Shown here: positions 5,464 to 6,160 of the stretch, piece after piece | How positions within the stretch are numbered: position 1 is the first letter of the stretch | Layout of the letters: the number at the start of each line of letters is the position of its first letter | From: Bacteroidales bacterium UBA4417 | GTDB taxonomy: Bacteria; Bacteroidota; Bacteroidia; Bacteroidales; UBA4417 | NCBI GenBank assembly: GCA_002389705.1 | Contig: DGQJ01000039.1 | Span: forward strand, 946-7,105 | Direction: 5' to 3' | DNA length: 6,160 nt | Notes under the pieces: model-generated | What the model saw: only the letters and a program-made list of their open reading frames with translations | Databases searched by the model: none | Told to the model about the DNA's origin: nothing | Position numbers and translations under genes: made by a program

Positions 5464-6160
5464 TTATATCTTTTTGGGGATATTCGACAGGAGTTCAAAG
5501 TCGATCGTCATCCCGAAAAAGACATTTGCCTTCCACTCCTTCACCGTTGGGATACTCATACCCGGCGGTAGCGCATCGCCTTCATTAAAACCACTTTGAA
5601 GTTGCTGGTACTCGGCAACATTCAACCCCAGCATAAAATGGAAAAAATCGAATGCCTTAAAACTGGGCGACACATAAAAGTTTTTAAACAGGTTTGTACC
5701 TCCGAATCCGAAAAATATACCGGCATCGTAAGTATATTTACCCTCGGGCTTTGATAAATCGTAGAGCGAAAGACTCACCCCGGTGATATAATCAAACTCA
5801 AAACTACCAGAGTTTTTGTTGGTAATTACATAAGTAGCGGTTGAAGATGCACTTTGCGGAGCCAGCTGGTAATCGGGGGTACGATAATTTTTCAAACCAA
5901 CACCCTGCACAAAACGGACTTTCTTTTTCTTATTCTGGGCAGCTGTACGTTGCGCTACCAACTCATTATACTGGCCTTCAATAATTTTCAGCCGTTCATT
6001 TACCTTTACAAATTCAAGTTCCTTGGCGTTGAGTGTTCGCGACAGCGAGTCGACAATGCGCAGCGAATTGCTTTTATCGCGGTAGTAATTGTTCAGTTCG
6101 CTGGTTTTTTCCTGGATGATGCGGTCTTTTTCTTTGATGGATTCCTGCAGGTAGGCAATT
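5464..6160 (-). CDS. Partial protein with N-terminal coiled coil and C-terminal beta-rich domain, function unknown
   Basis: I do not recognise the family. The frame is open from the right edge to TAA at 5466-5464, giving 231 codons with the N-terminus beyond the window. A TTG at 5961-5959 can look like a start, but the 66 codons upstream are open and protein-like, so the gene should extend through it. The edge-proximal part (6160 to about 5960) is charged and helical, rich in Glu, Lys, Arg and regularly spaced Leu/Ile, and is best read as a coiled coil. A basic NKKKKVR stretch (near 5930) then leads to about 145 residues alternating aromatic and polar residues: SFEFDYITGVSLSLYDL, YTYDAGIFFGFGG, HFMLGLNV, NVFFGMTIDFELL. 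This looks like beta strands of a small barrel or envelope domain, but the chain ends in Ile after a Lys-Lys pair, not Phe. Envelope location is inference. Confidence 0.85.
   Translation of the reverse strand, partial: IAYLQESIKEKDRIIQEKTSELNNYYRDKSNSLRIVDSLSRTLNAKELEFVKVNERLKIIEGQYNELVAQRTAAQNKKKKVRFVQGVGLKNYRTPDYQLAPQSASSTATYVITNKNSGSFEFDYITGVSLSLYDLSKPEGKYTYDAGIFFGFGGTNLFKNFYVSPSFKAFDFFHFMLGLNVAEYQQLQSGFNEGDALPPGMSIPTVKEWKANVFFGMTIDFELLSNIPKKI

Overview
The window looks like ordinary chromosomal sequence from a member of the Bacteroidota, probably Bacteroidales or Marinilabiliales-like. Three upstream regions carry the phylum's TAnnTTTG -7 promoter element, one of them with a TTTG exactly 19 nt upstream. 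Start codons lack clear Shine-Dalgarno sequences and tend to lie in A-rich DNA. The tmRNA tag begins with Gly and ends YALAA, as I recall for this phylum. The assignment is by inference; no phylogenetic marker was aligned.

Layout, left to right. A complete MATE-family multidrug/cation antiporter (86-1453, minus) is followed by 223 nt in which I see no gene, promoter match or convincing terminator. Next is an orphan response regulator joined to a histidine phosphotransfer domain (1677-2444, minus), with its own candidate promoter and a 19-bp inverted repeat in the 64 nt between it and rlmN. The 23S rRNA/tRNA methyltransferase gene rlmN (2509-3570, minus) lies 6 nt downstream of, and in the same frame as, a small ferredoxin/flavodoxin-NADP reductase-like gene (3577-4251, minus), so the two very probably form an operon. 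A 251-nt divergent intergenic region carries a near-ideal plus-strand promoter for a 100-aa PH-like protein (4503-4805, the only plus-strand protein gene). That gene converges on ssrA (tmRNA, 4939-5313, minus), with one shared hairpin terminator between them. After a 150-nt spacer holding the ssrA promoter, the window ends inside a minus-strand gene (5464 to the right edge) whose visible part is a coiled coil followed by a beta-rich domain.

How they work together. The clearest link is reductase plus RlmN: RlmN is a radical-SAM enzyme that needs low-potential electrons, which FNR-type enzymes can supply through flavodoxin or ferredoxin. RlmN and tmRNA both serve translation quality, but they are separate transcription units. 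The other genes show no evident shared pathway. I found no insertion sequence, CRISPR array, phage gene or defence cassette, and nothing that amounts to an undescribed multi-gene system. The points most worth a second look are the reductase-rlmN pair with its single separating stop codon, the inverted repeat over the regulator's promoter, and the edge-truncated coiled-coil protein.
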